From Dioscorea cayenensis subsp. rotundata (lineage: Eukaryota; Streptophyta; Magnoliopsida; Dioscoreales; Dioscoreaceae): 64,000 bases of DNA. The stretch lies in the NCBI RefSeq assembly GCF_009730915.1, contig NC_052480.1, positions 1,550,001 to 1,614,000 of the forward strand, read 5' to 3'. The translations under genes were made by a program, and so were the position numbers. The notes beneath the pieces are model-generated. The model was not told the origin of the DNA, did no database searches, and was given only the letters and a program-made list of their open reading frames with translations. Below, piece after piece: positions 1 to 12,945 of the stretch. Position 1 is the first letter of the stretch. The number at the start of each line of letters is the position of its first letter.

Positions 1-1148
1 CATAAAATATAATGAATTTTTTATCACATTAAATGCAGCTCTACTTATCTACTAATTTTCTTCCATATAATTCATAATAAAAACACCCTCATTATATCTA
101 ATAATTTTGAGATTATACAATCTAACTTTTTTTTTTATACGACAAACACTCCGCTCCCATTTTTGTCCAACAAGGAAAATTAGAGCTACGCACAAAAATG
201 AAATACAATTACAAATTCCACAAACATTGATATTTTTGTTTTTATAAATTTTTAGATTTATCAAAATTTTAACTTAAAATAAACATTTTGCGCGACAACA
301 TATTAAATTTCAATGTTGTCAAACCCGGACCGGCCGATTCTATTATACTCTTTGGCTCGGCTTTGAAATAACGCAGTCAAAATCCAGGCCGGCCGAGTCT
401 AATGGACACCCAAAACCACAACGTTGAAAAGAAAGTGAGGAAAAAAAAAAGTAAGCAAATAATAGAGCTGACGGGAGAGAAAAAAATGAGGGAACTTTGG
501 TGGGCGGGAGGAAGAAGAAAGTAGGGAGAGAGAGAGTGTGTGAATCCATTGTTTTTTGTGAGTCCTAATGGAAATGATATTTTTATTTTTAATTTTTGTT
601 TTGTTTTGTTTTTTTAATCTCGATGAAGCCTAGGGTGAGAAAATTATCATTAGATTTTTTTAAAAAAAATTTATATTTTTTAAAAATCTTATAAAACTAA
701 AAATTGAAGTATTAAATTTATATTTCAGATATTTTAAAAACTAAGGAAAATATATAAATTAAAATTTTACATAATCATTTTTATTTAATTGTGTTTTTTA
801 ATTATTAAAATATAGATTATATTATTTATATTATTATTAATAATTATATATATATATATTTTTAATATTTTATTATTGATCCAAGTACAACCCGATTCGA
901 TCCGATCAAATCCATTAACCCTAACCCTTATATTTGACCGGATCAATACCTGAATCAGATCTGACTACCTTGTTAAATTCTACCCAACATCATCTAAGAA
1001 ACCGTTGCCATCATATATCAAACTGTCTCACCCACTATGATGTATCACCATTTCTGGTTTTTTTTCACTAAAAAAAAATGGCCCACTTTATATATTTTAT
1101 TATGTATATTCCAATCAATGGAGTGGCAAACAAGGGAAGCAAAGAGAA

Positions 1149-1179
<31 letters not shown>

Positions 1180-1201
1180 TTGATTACCTGGAGGTTATGG
1201 C
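1..1201. other. AT-rich spacer, no gene supported
   Basis: The stretch is mostly A/T with homopolymers. A CCGGCCGA-containing patch lies near 330-395 and a short TAACCCTAACCC (telo-box-like) motif near 916-928. A GA dinucleotide run at about 1146-1178 sits just before the small ORF at 1202 and could belong to its leader. The short reading frames here are low-complexity and I do not support any as a gene. Confidence 0.5.
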
Positions 1202-1525
1202 ATGGAAGATCACCCGCCGATCTGCCAAGGTCGGCGGGCAAGGGCGGTGGCGGCGATAGCCCTGATCACGCTATCACCGATCATCCTCCCTCTCATCTGC
1301 TTCTCCTTCCCCATCCTCTGTATCGCCTTCGTCTGCGCGCGATTGAGGCGGCACGAGAAGCAGAGCCCAACGGTGGTAGTGCTCCGCGGAGAAGACGTGA
1401 GGCGGTGCGAGGGAGGGATGGCCGGCGGAGGACTACTGGATCGGTATCTCGACGACCAGCTCGGCCTCGTCGTCTCCGTCTTCGACTGCGCCGATGATCG
1501 ATCCGGAGCTTCAGAGATCCTTTGA
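1202..1525 (+). CDS. small single-exon membrane protein, function unknown
   Basis: An uninterrupted 107-codon frame in a locally GC-rich island, unlike the AT-rich surroundings. Residues about 16-49 form a long hydrophobic stretch (AVAAIALITLSPIILP, then a second hydrophobic run), followed by a basic patch (RLRRHEKQ) and a soluble C-terminal part ending LDDQLGLVVSVFDCADD. This resembles the small plant proteins with a basic N-terminus and one proline-interrupted hydrophobic segment, but I cannot name the family. The start is the ATG at 1202. Another ATG at 1197 is in a frame that stops within about 20 codons. A GA-rich tract upstream is typical of plant 5' leaders. Whether it is a real gene is inferred from composition and hydrophobic pattern only. 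Confidence 0.55.
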   Translation: MEDHPPICQGRRARAVAAIALITLSPIILPLICFSFPILCIAFVCARLRRHEKQSPTVVVLRGEDVRRCEGGMAGGGLLDRYLDDQLGLVVSVFDCADDRSGASEIL

Positions 1526-1824
1526 AGCGCTTGCTCTCTCTTCGATCTCGTTGTAAAAATCTCGGCGAGTTTTATAACATTTGAATTTCGATTCATTTTT
1601 GTTTATCAATCTTACAGTATTCACATAAAACCCCCTAAAATTTTCTATTATTATTTTTTTATAAGTGATCCCAATCCTAAATTAGTAGTAACTAATTAGA
1701 GATACAATGGATTTGGGTAAGAACTTGAGGGAATTATAAACAATTGCAAGTATGAAAAAACATGAGAAATCTTTTTATGTATTGAAATGTATATATGTTG
1801 TAGACTTGTAGTTGTACCATCTGT

Positions 1825-4800
1825 TTAAGTTTCAGCTTCTTGTTGGCACATACAGTCTGGTATAGGGAATGTGTAGACAGATGAATTTTGTTTTCTTAGA
1901 ACAATGCCGGTGGAATCACTTTGATGGAGCATTTCCAGCATGTTTTGCTTGAACTTGTTCCATCTGCAATGGCAGCGCATTGTAAGATACATCGACGAGA
2001 ATTAGTAGAAAGGAAGTAGGAAATGTGACCTGATTTTTCGGGTTTGTCGAATGATAGAACTAAACTCCGCTTGTCGGGTTTTTATTGTCTTGGAATGTCC
2101 TCCGTTGAGGGTATCGTCGATGGCCTGTGAGGAAGTGCGGGAAATTGCCACCTTGAGTTGTGACGAATACTTCACTGTGTAAACAGACTGTGTAATCGAG
2201 GGCAGCTAGCTGAGATGAATGACCCTGCATCATTAATCATTAGGCAAAGTGTCATTAGAATTTCGATTTCGATATGATCTGATATGATATGATCGCCTTA
2301 GTAAGAGATTAATACCTTGAATGGTGCGAGTTCATCGGCTGAAGCTATGGTTTCCTTTGTCTCTAACAATGGGAATAACTGTCGGAGAGGTGCCATGTAT
2401 TTTTCTGCATTGTATATTTTACCAGAAGCAACATAAATTGGAGTGGAGTTACCAAATCCCATGCCTCTGAGCATCATTCCAACCTGGAAATTATAGGCTA
2501 AACATAAGCCTTCAATTTACGCTTCGAATGCCCAAAACTAAATAGATGAAAGTATGATCAAAAGACAACAAAACCATTGCCTTATCACTTCACCTAATAG
2601 ATTTTGACATCCGTTAGAGTAAGGATGGCATTGATTTATAGTTGTATATGAACTGCAAGTAAGAAGACCTGCGATAGATGTGGTGGATTCAAGAGACGAA
2701 CCTCGAGTGGAGTTAGAGGGCATTTTCCGCCTATTCTGTTTGCCTCAGGGCTTATTATTCGGCCTCGTCTTCTAAATTTTCCTCTCCAACTCCTTTCTCG
2801 AGCTTTATCCATCTCATGCTTCTCCTCCATGCCACCATCATAAGTACAACAAGAAAATGCAACCATATCCTGTAACATATACAGGAAATAAATTTGCAAG
2901 ATGTTGAAGCAAAAGTAGCCTTGCACAATGTTATATTTATATATATATATATCGAATGAAATAGAAGCACCTCTTCAAAACGCAGATGGATTGATACATA
3001 CTTTCCGCCACTGTGGGAACTATTCTTCACCATCCTATTAACCATATTCTCGGCAAGACCTCTTATAGGTTCAGAAAACTGCAATGCTTCATAATTAGCC
3101 AAGCATCTCAGTCTCTGAACATTGGATGGAACTGAGAGTGCCAATCTATTTGAGAAAGGTGCAATGCGCACAGCCCTGCAACATGTTCATATTATAAAGA
3201 AATGAATGTGAAATGATATCTCCTAAACATCGATGAAAGTGAAATAACAAAACTCTGAAAAAGAAATACCCCAATTCCAGCAATTTTGGAAGAACCTTTC
3301 GAAGGTAGTAGGTCTTAGATGATAAGGCCTTCGCTCTCATGTTGATTATGTTGCTGGTATTATTGTCGAACCGTTGCAGAATATCTTCCGGGAGTTCCTT
3401 CACCACTCTTACATGATTTCTCAGGGTCTTGATGAAGTACTCTTCATCGAAAATGTCACCAAACTTGCTGAGATGAACATTACTATATAACATTAGAGAG
3501 GAAACAAATATTCTCTACACAAATTGTTGAAAGGCAAGGCATGAAAAAATGGTTATGATCATGTGTGTCTGGAGATGAACAAAAGAGAATGGTGCTAGAA
3601 GTTAACCTGGAATCACGCCAAACACTGTTCAAATGAAACATGGGTATGACCAGAGTTGCATTTAGTAAGCCGGCCACAGCCACCGCGTCACATATCTGTG
3701 CTGAACTAATATGAAATCAGACCAAACAGAGTAGCAAAGAACAGTAACAAACAGGGTAGTAGTAATAAGATTTATAGGCGTCTGTTCCACTAATTCAAAG
3801 AAAATAAATAGCTGACAAAAGTATTTAATTAGATGGAGACTTTTGCCCCTTTAGAGAGGAAAAGTTTACAAATGCTTTGGAACTTACGGATAGGCGTTGT
3901 TGATTTAAGCCACCATTTGCTTCAATAATCAGAAAACCATTTGATTTTGGCAATTCTGAATGTAAAGAAAAGGAAACACAGTTACTTCCAAAAAATATCA
4001 TGAAAGGACCAGTTCAACACTGTTAAAAATAAAATTAAAATTTGAAGATTTTAAGGGGGTGAAACATCAAGAGATTATTAATGTCTGCCTTTGAAGCTAT
4101 TTGTTAGCTATCATCATCCTACTAAATCTAACACTAAAGACAATAAGCTAAAATGCTCAAAGCTCTTTCAAACCATGGAAGATTGCATCAAAAGACCATA
4201 TTTAACTCACTAATTTCTTTTGTTTGAATATATTAATTTAACACACGGTTTAAAACTCAGGCAGTAAATTAAAGTCTAGATGCTCTATTTAATCAAGTTT
4301 CAAAAACTAAAACAGAGAATTAAATCCAACCTGTTTCAGGGTTGTTCTTGCTAATGCAATGGTTCCATCTCTGACTTGAGTTTGAATGCCAAGCTGTCAT
4401 CAACTGCACAATTCCAAAACAACTTTATATATGTATATATATATATATATTACGATCAAAAAGACAGTAAGATTAAATTATTTCTAACTGACGAAAGGGA
4501 GAGCATCATTGACACATTCATAGGCTATCAAGAAACAGCTGAAAGAACCAGATTCCTTTAAATTCATAGTTCCTTCTTTGGCCTCCAATCCAAGAAAAAA
4601 AAATCCAAAAAACAGATAAGAAAAAAGATGCTCTCAGAGGGATAGCAAAAGAAACAAACTCACAAAGGATATGCTTATGTCCAAACACTTTACAAAAGAT
4701 ATTAGCATTCATAACCCAAATGCTTCCCGTCACTCCACACTAAAGGAACAAGACTGTTCCAAGACCCAGCTGAACCACATCTCACAGTCAAGCATGGTGC

Positions 4801-6129
4801 TTGACCATAAATTCCAAACTGCCAAAAAGATCATTGAAATGGAATGGCATCAAAGGATAAATTCCCATTCCTTCATTTGTGTATATGGTTTGAATCAAAC
4901 ACTTAAGTTCAGCTCTTTATGAACTTCAGTAAAAATGTAAGCAGAGTCAGTTGACAAGCTTATTTGAGAAACTAAGGCTAGCCAAGGATGAGTAACCAGA
5001 ACTGGCAATAATCACTACCACCATTGCATTAGTTTGCCAATTGCACAACAAGCAAAACATTGCAACTGCAGCAAACAGGACAATGGTAACCCACTACAAT
5101 GCATTAGAAGCCACCTACAAATTACACTTGCATTATTTTATAGAAGTGAGTCAATCACTCTAAAGAATTCATGAAAAAGTGCCTTTTTCTTGTATTTTAA
5201 ATTTGCATTTATGATGTTTATATTATGTCAAGATGCCAGTTAATACCATAAAAAAACTAAAACAAAAAACAATAACATTAACAAACCCTCACTCTTCATT
5301 TATAATTATAGTTATATAGTTACATACAAATAATACCAGATTACTAAATTCACAAATTTCAAAGAGGAAAGTAAGTAACCAAAATTCAAATTTTGGCATC
5401 CCTATCCACTTGCAACCACCTTATCTTCCCACCCATCAATTCACAGGACAACTCTCAAAAATCTCACATTCAAACAGAACCAGCATGAATCCATAACTTT
5501 ACCCACTGTCAAGCTCCAACCAAAAGAGAAAACTTTTTATTTCAAAAAAGAACATAAACTCTCATAAAAAAAAAACTAAAAACACCTTAATCAAAAGATA
5601 AAAGTGCAAACTTTTGAGTTAAAACAAAAAGAAAATCTCAAAAAACCTAAGGACTCTCGAGTTTTAGAACTCACCACCATTAAACACGCATACCAAGTGA
5701 AAAATTAAACAGAGATTAAAAATTCGAATTTCAAATTCAAACCAAATTAGATCCAATTGCTAAAATTTTAAATTCGAACTAAAAACTAGACAAAAAAATT
5801 CCTCAAAAACTTACAGCATTGGAGTGATTAACATCAGCGAAGATTGAAGGCCAGAGCTTCTTGAAAACCTGAGGGCTTCTATAAACGGCTCCCGGCGGGG
5901 ACCTTCGAAAGACGGCCACACCGACACGCAAAGACTCAAGATCCCAGAGCCCTAAGAGACCCACCGTAGCCACCGCATAGATCATCGGAACAATGAGAAG
6001 AACACCCTTCCTTCTCAGAGCCGCCGACACGATGGCGACCATGAGCCGACGAGGGCTTGGTGGCCCGCCAGAGCCCTTGCGAAGGCGCTGCCGTGGAGAT
6101 GAGCATGGAGATGAAGGATGGGGTCTCAT
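1825..6129 (-). CDS. O-fucosyltransferase family protein (Golgi type II membrane enzyme)
   Basis: Ten exons can be read: 6129-5815, 4403-4331, 3955-3888, 3695-3607, 3467-3270, 3175-2971, 2869-2702, 2483-2316, 2224-2030 and 1963-1825. Phases agree through exon 8. Exon 1 encodes a basic cytosolic tail and a signal anchor ([20 protein letters not shown]). Later exons carry hallmarks of the plant GDP-fucose O-fucosyltransferase family (DUF246): [65 protein letters not shown] and [11 protein letters not shown]. Family members are Golgi enzymes that move fucose from GDP-fucose to protein or cell-wall glycans; the exact acceptor cannot be told. Start: ATG at 6129, preceded in frame by a TAG. Exon 9 has an extra C near the RRY motif and an extra A in an A run, and its phase into exon 10 suggests one missing base. 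The corrected frame is conserved, so I favour sequence error over a dead gene. Confidence 0.88.
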
Positions 6130-6987
6130 TGTCACCTAAAGGGCATCGGCAACGGAGACGCCGGCGGCGAAGGCGGAGCTCCGGCGAGACGCGAGCATTG
6201 GGAGAGAGTTTTAGCTGTGAAGAAGAGAGTGCGAGGTTGGGAGCGTATGAGTGTCATTATAAATGCATGGATTTCTTACTATTTTTTTATTATTTTTTTA
6301 TTGGTTGGTTCCTTTTTTGGTCGGATTTTTGGGTTGATGTAATCTTTAAAATTTTCTTACATATATACTCCAAATTTTAAAAAAAAAATGAAATTACATT
6401 TTTACCCTCATGAAAATGGGAATGTTTTATATGGACATAAATAATTAGATTATTTGGAAATGTAGATGTTGATATCCAAAAAATGGTTAAAAAGATCATC
6501 ACCTTTGTTTATATATGGGAAAATTTTATTTTAGAAGAAATTTCAAATTATGTTGAAATAATTTTGATAAGGAATTATAAATGTTTCTATGTTTTAAATT
6601 AATTTTTCAGGTAAGTACCAATTTAAAAAGCACTGAAATTGTCATAGATCCAAATATAATATAGTACTCCTATATATGATAATTATTTATATATATAATT
6701 TTTATTTTTTTAATATGGTTTGAGACTTGGGAGCCCCCATTAATAAATTAAACAGTATTTATTTATATCACACAAATTGAGGCATAGTTTTCAGGGACCA
6801 ACAAACTTCTGCATCTTAATAAATGCCTAAAAAGTGAACAGAAGCTTTGAAAAATGATAAGAACAGTTGTTATTTATAAATCATTTTTAGGATATTAATT
6901 AGTGAAATTAACATTGAAAAAAATTACTAAATAAGGTTAAAAAAATAACATTAAATTAATATAACAATATTTTGTTAAATGAGTATA

Positions 6988-7029
<42 letters not shown>

Positions 7030-9109
7030 TATTGATAAATTTCAAAGCGGATACACCTAAGTAGTACGAACTTAAAACTCTTCTTATACTCTCACTATCT
7101 CATATTGCGACTCCTCATCTTTGCAGCAAATTGAAATGTTAAATTCTTTTCCATGATCAATACGAATAACTTATGCAAAAATTTAATGTCAATAAATTAA
7201 ATAATCGTCGATGATATTTTAATATTTTTATTATATAAAATTAGTTTTCCCGTCAGAGATATAAATAAAAAATAATACTCACTAATTTTTCATAAAGTAT
7301 ATAATAACTAAATATAGCCAAAATATATTAGTTATGTACATATACATATATAAATCATGGATAAAAAATAGATGGGTAATGTGTGGGTTGTGGCCATCAT
7401 GTATAACTCCACTTATTTTTATTCCCTTTTATTTCACTTTTTCCATCTTTTTGCCCTTTTCTCTATTTTTTTAATCTCATTTTATCCGTACAATGTATCA
7501 TGTGTAGGTTTGACTCTGGTCCCATAAAAGATCTCTTTGGCCCGCACTAGCAAGATAAGTATATACAAAGACAAAGCCACCCAAGTTTTCCTTTTTTACC
7601 CTTTTTTTAATTAAAAAAAATTAAAAAAATAGATTAGGTCATTTAGCAAATAAATATAACTTATTTTTATGTGATATAAAATTTATATCTTATCATAAAA
7701 GGAATAAAAAAAAATTATAGCATTACTAGTAATACATGGTCACCCAAGTGAGAAAAAAATTTATATTTTATCTCACAATTTTATGTTAATTGGTCCAAAG
7801 ATAAACATAATTTATTTTATTTTAATTAACAAAATAATAATAATGCCATTAACTATAATAATAATTATTATTAATATAAAAGTATAATAGCCCTTGAGAG
7901 AGAGAGAGAGAAAAGGGCAGGTGGGGACAAGTGATGAATGGCTCAACTAACAAATTGTCAATTGGATTCCATTGAAGTCATTGTTGATCACACTGTATCT
8001 CCAAACACAAGCACACAACACAATTGTACTAGTGGCCACTATGCAACTTTAAAGGCTTGGCCATTGGTTGCCCAAGGACATTCATTGAGAGATTTAGGTG
8101 CTCATCAGTAGTTATGTAGCTACAATTTCACTTTTGATTTTTGTATTTAATATGATCACATTCTCATCGGAGAGATTAATTTACGAGTGGCGTCACGATT
8201 CACAATTAAGTGCTATAGAGACAAGTGCTTGTCGATTTTTAATATGCCAATGATCTTTGAGTCAATTGGCACTTAGGTCTTTCGTGAGGTCCTTTGCAGT
8301 TGTGAGAGATCAATTCTGTGGGATGAGAGCACAGTGGATGAAGGTATTAACTTTATATTTGTGCAAACTCTTGGCTTATTTTAGACAAGGGGAGCTTATC
8401 CTATATTTATCAAACAAACAAACATATTGCCAACAATCTATTAGTCTATTAGTAACACGGGGTCATGTGTAGGATGTTTGTGTCTTACTAAAAAAATGAA
8501 TTAAAACATCAACTTATGCAGAGACGAGGGCACAAGTGTGTTGACAGTCATAGCTATGCATGTCCTGACATGAGACTTGTTCATAATTCATTAAAAAAAA
8601 CATTTTTTATGTATAAATGATCAAATTAGCCCTACATATACTTCTCTAATTACAATTTTTTTTCTATTTGATTTTTGAATCACAAGCTTAATTATTATGG
8701 ACTATTAAAAGCGTACGTGTCAGGATTTTTCTAGTAATAAGATATATTTTGATAATTATATAATTTATTAGTACACACGCACACACACTATAGATGTATC
8801 ACTCAGGTTTCATAGCAGAAAAACCCATTAAATATTCTTATTTAATATAAATGCAAAATTATTTATGAACAACAACAGAGCACCATATATACATTCTATT
8901 CACTAGCAATTTCTCCATCAAATAACACAAGAAAATCTGGTTAAAAGAAACACATCCTTAAATAAACAACAAACACAACAGTAACATAATAACAATAAAA
9001 TTAGGAAAACAAAAAACTAGAAATAACAAGCAAACCATATTTACAGTGGGAGAACTCATACAATAACTCAGGCATGTCTCATGGTTTCAATCAAAGAACC
9101 AGGACTTTA
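6130..9109. other. AT-rich intergenic spacer
   Basis: Between the start of the O-fucosyltransferase gene and the 3' end of the RMR gene. It holds the 5' leader and promoter of the former, a (TA)n tract near 6992-7026, a GA run near 7899-7912 and a CA-rich run near 8772-8788. I found no conserved protein, tRNA or clear transposon termini. Confidence 0.5.
6992..7026. repeat. (TA)n microsatellite
   Basis: An uninterrupted TA dinucleotide tract of about 35 bp. Similar tracts recur through the window (about 24922-24950, 25089-25117, 28050-28092, 29211-29257, 29395-29421, 30824-30866, 40019-40043, 42690-42715, 43770-43808). Confidence 0.9.
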
Positions 9110-11648
9110 TCATGAACTAGAAAAAAAGGGTGCAAATCCTTCACTCTGGAGAAATGATGGATCAATGTCTTCAAGTGATTGCGCTGAAGAAACTGGCCCC
9201 TGGTTCACTGCAGTAGCGAAGAAGCGGCTGCTGACTAGATGGTTCAACAGAATACCATGAAGAAACATTACTTGAACTCGGAATATAGAGAAGATGTTAG
9301 CCTTGGATTGAGAGAAAGTAGCGGCGAGCCCATGCGGATGTGGAGGCGGAGGGATAACACATGTTAGATCTCTGGAATAAAATGCGACTGAGATCGGTTG
9401 AGCTTCTGCTTATATAAGGCAAACTGTTATTTGATCCACTTAGGCTGGGAATTTGTGAGTTGCTGTAGAGGGAACAAAACCAAGAAGTTGTTGCTGATGA
9501 AGTAGGACCTGCATCAACTTGGATGCGCGGAAATTCTGCTAACGACGCATTGATTGATGGTAATCTAAATGAGGAATGTGGTGATGATGCATTGTTCGGC
9601 AGTAAAGGAGTGCGCTCAGGCGCTGGAGAAATTGATGTGCTCAATCTTGCGTCTTGCTTGCACACTAGGGCAAAAATGTTCTCAAGTTGTCAGCCAGGAA
9701 TCGACACAGGATGCATGGAACTCTGAAAATGTTTGATTTAGCATAGAAACAACTTGTCAACAAAAGCAGAATTTATGCCATGGCCATCAAAAATAACAAT
9801 CATAGAGAAGCAATGGGGAATGCCAACATGTTTACTGATGTGTCAAGATTAAAAATATCATCAGAGGTCTATCTTCAGAAACAGGATCACAATATCATAA
9901 ATAAAAAAGAATGGTTAAATCATTGGTCTGGAGATAACAGTCAAGTTAACCAATGGTAATCTAACCTTAAAAGAGAGAACATTTTTGGACCTGGAATCCA
10001 CCTATTCAAAATGAGAAACTTCTGCACAAACGATCAATCCTATCGTACTCATTTTGTGATATGGATCTCATTAATGAACAACCATTTATGTGAGGAAAGA
10101 TGAATAATATTCCCATTAGTTTCGGTATTCTTTCCTTACTGTGGAATTGATTCTATATACTCGACATTTTTTGTCTTGATAATGTACAATACCACTTGGA
10201 GGCTTCTTTACATGCTCAGATTATATTTTCAGCCAGAACCAACAAAACTTGTTTCGCATAAGATGAGGAAATATTCAAACATTTCATACTAACAGCTACT
10301 AACCTTGTTACTGTGGAAGGAAGGTATTTATAAATTAAGAAAGACAGGATATACTCTTAAGCCATTTTCTAAATAAAGCAACAATAGGAACCAGCATTGC
10401 CCTAAAGAAATATATATTGACAGTCATGTTAAGTAAGGAGACATACTGTGTTGACACGGAAGCACCAAGTTTCTCCCCGGATTGTAGTCTTCCAGGCAGA
10501 TAGCACAAGTTCTTGAGGTGCAATTATCTTCCAAAACTGTTGTAAATACCACAATGGGCATTGCTTTTACCAATTGCCTGCTCATGCCATGGAACTCTTG
10601 AATGCGAGAAGCTCTACGCCGGTCACGTCTAATTTGCTGTCTCCTCACAAAGAAACATGTAGCAAGCACCACAAGAAAAGCAAGCAGCAATATGAAAGAA
10701 ATCGCCATGACTGACCATGCAGAGCTCTCAACAGATGGGATAAGCCATACTGTCAACTCTCTCCGATGCGCATATTTCTTCAATATCTCCCCTGAGACTC
10801 TGGACACAAATACGGCATGTATGTTGATACCTTCTGGGTTTCCTGCCACTGGATCACATAATAGTTTACTGCATGCATTGGCATTATGGTAGATGTTGTG
10901 TGATATTAAGAATACAAAAGGCAAGGTCTGATTAGTTTTAAAATTGAAAAAATAAACTTTAGCCTATAACAATGAACATAGTGAACTATTAACATCAATA
11001 ACAAATCAACAAGACAAGCAAAATGCTTCAATGATGATTATAAACAAAATAAAAGACTAAATTGCAATGAAAAAACAGAAATTTAAGAAGGATTGGCTTT
11101 GATTCACATACTTGAAAGCAAGGCACCTCTGTATTCATTATCATATACAATAGCAGCTTTGAATCCAGCCTCTTGTGCCCTCCTAACTTTTTCATCAAAT
11201 GTGCATCCCCCTCTAACAATCAACACAAATGAAGATTCTGAACCTTCGATCGCTCTGCTTCTTAATAAAGAACATCCATTCCGCGGCTCAGCAAGATACA
11301 AAACCCCATTTTCACCTGATTCTTTTATTTCCGGAGCTAAAAAGACGTCAAAAGCAACCGAATTAATTCAGATTACTAAATAGTGCTACAAAATCAACAA
11401 ATCATCTTGCAAAACCAAGAAAAATTTTATTTTTTCTTTAAAAAACACAAGATTTGAACTAAATAAAATAGAGATTGCTAAAAAGAGTTGCGGATCTTAC
11501 TGAAATTAGCATCAGCATCATCAAAGCTCTTCTCCACGTTCTTTCCGATCAAGATCACTCTCCCCCTCGCCAACTCCACAAGCAAATGACTCAAAACAAT
11601 TACAAACAACAAAGAACTCCCACTCAATCGAAACTTTCCCAAAGCCAT
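9110..11648 (-). CDS. RMR-type vacuolar sorting receptor (PA, membrane span, RING-H2)
   Basis: Exons 11648-11501, 11336-11112, 10848-10447 and 9722-9110, with consistent phases up to exon 4. A signal peptide ([17 protein letters not shown]) is followed by a protease-associated (PA) luminal domain ([46 protein letters not shown]), a membrane span ([20 protein letters not shown]), a basic stop-transfer patch and a RING-H2 domain starting TCAICLEDY and continuing [11 protein letters not shown]. The tail includes SRSSTDLSR and [18 protein letters not shown]. This order is that of ReMembR-H2 (RMR) proteins such as Arabidopsis RMR1, which sort cargo to protein storage vacuoles. Exon 4 is broken: inside the RING a G is missing and a T and an A are extra, and two further shifts lie before the C-terminus (stop at 9112-9110). 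Once those are allowed for, the RING reads normally, so sequence error is likelier than loss. Confidence 0.88.
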
Positions 11649-12945
11649 CTCCAAAACAAAGACCGAATCACTCTAAGCTACGCCGATTCATTCAAATCCA
11701 AACCCTAGGATTAAAAAACAGCGGAAAAAAAAAATCAAATGCTATCAAACAGATGAGAACACCAGCGAGCTACGGAGATTAAGACATCGGATTCCATAAG
11801 CAGAGTTCTGGAGCTACGATGGCGGTGGAGAAAGCCGAGAGGAGGATCGAGAGAGCGAGAAGAAGGAGACGAGATCGAATTCTCTCCAATGCTTGATCTT
11901 ATCTCGATCCCTCTCCGCCCTAAAAAAAGTGTTTTTTTTTTATATAATTATTTTTATTTAAAAAGGATTTATTTACTTATTTTCCCCTGTACTTTTGTTT
12001 ATTTAAACTTTAAGGGTTTTATCGCTCATCTTCATATAATGGACAGGTATTTTAAATATCAGTTTTTGCAAGGGTTTTAGTGAAACATTAATGTCTAGAA
12101 TGATTTTTCAAAGTATTACTACGATGCCATTTTATTTTGGTGATTAGTTTTAATTTAATTTAATTTAATTTTTTTAATTATTATTATTATGAAGCTGTTT
12201 TACTTTATGAATCAGTTGTTAATTTTATTATTATTTTAAAATAATTTAAATGGTTTTGTTTGATTTAAGATATTGGATAAAGTGTAAAGAGATTTCTTTA
12301 TATTATATTTTTTTTTATTTCATTAAAAAAATGTTGTCATTTAACACTGTGATCGAAAATAATAGAGCATAACCACTAAAGTAAAGTTAAAAGATAATAA
12401 ATAGTATTATATATATAAAGTGAATGAAGTTCTTGTAGCTAGGCAATGTTGTACTAAACTTTTAGTGGAAATGTTTTAAAATAAATATGGGCATGAAGTA
12501 TATGGGCCCTCTAACACCCTTATTTTGCATAAGACATAAAGTTTAATTCTGGATCATTTCTAAAATAAACGCCCTATACAAAGGACTCCTGTACCAAGTG
12601 ACTCAAAGACCATTGTTTGACGGAAATATTCTCAAATTCCTCCTTCAATCCCTATATATATTTATATAATTAAAAAAAAAAAGTTAAATTGAATAATCTC
12701 ACAAGATCCGCATGCATCCCTAATGGAACAAGTCAATCAAGCATAAACCCACTTCCGGAAAACCCAATTTCCGTAACTCGTTTTCCATTTCCACTTCCAC
12801 TTCCTTTTCCTCCCCGATATACAACCTCCAATTCGATCTCCATCTCTTTCTCTCTCGCCCGATCGCTGCGAAGATTGGGGAACAACGAACCCTTGGTCTT
12901 GATGCCATGAATCCGGGTTGGAAACCCTAGAGATCGTTCTCAGTC
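11649..12945. promoter_or_regulatory. divergent spacer between RMR and WD40 genes
   Basis: The 1.3 kb between the two head-to-head start codons must hold both promoters and leaders. The GA-rich segment about 11815-11890 looks like the RMR 5' leader, and the CT-rich segment about 12780-12910 the WD40 leader. The middle is AT-rich with no recognised repeat. Shared regulation is possible but not shown. Confidence 0.45.

Noticed and set aside
343..549. 68-codon minus-strand frame, Phe/Ser/Leu-rich
   Set aside because: It lies in purine-rich low-complexity DNA with no known motif.
916..928. Telomere-like CCCTAA repeat
   Set aside because: Only about two units; a common plant promoter motif, not an interstitial telomere.
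1210..1596. 128-codon minus-strand frame over the small membrane protein gene
   Set aside because: A shadow frame; the plus frame has the hydrophobic segment and sensible composition.
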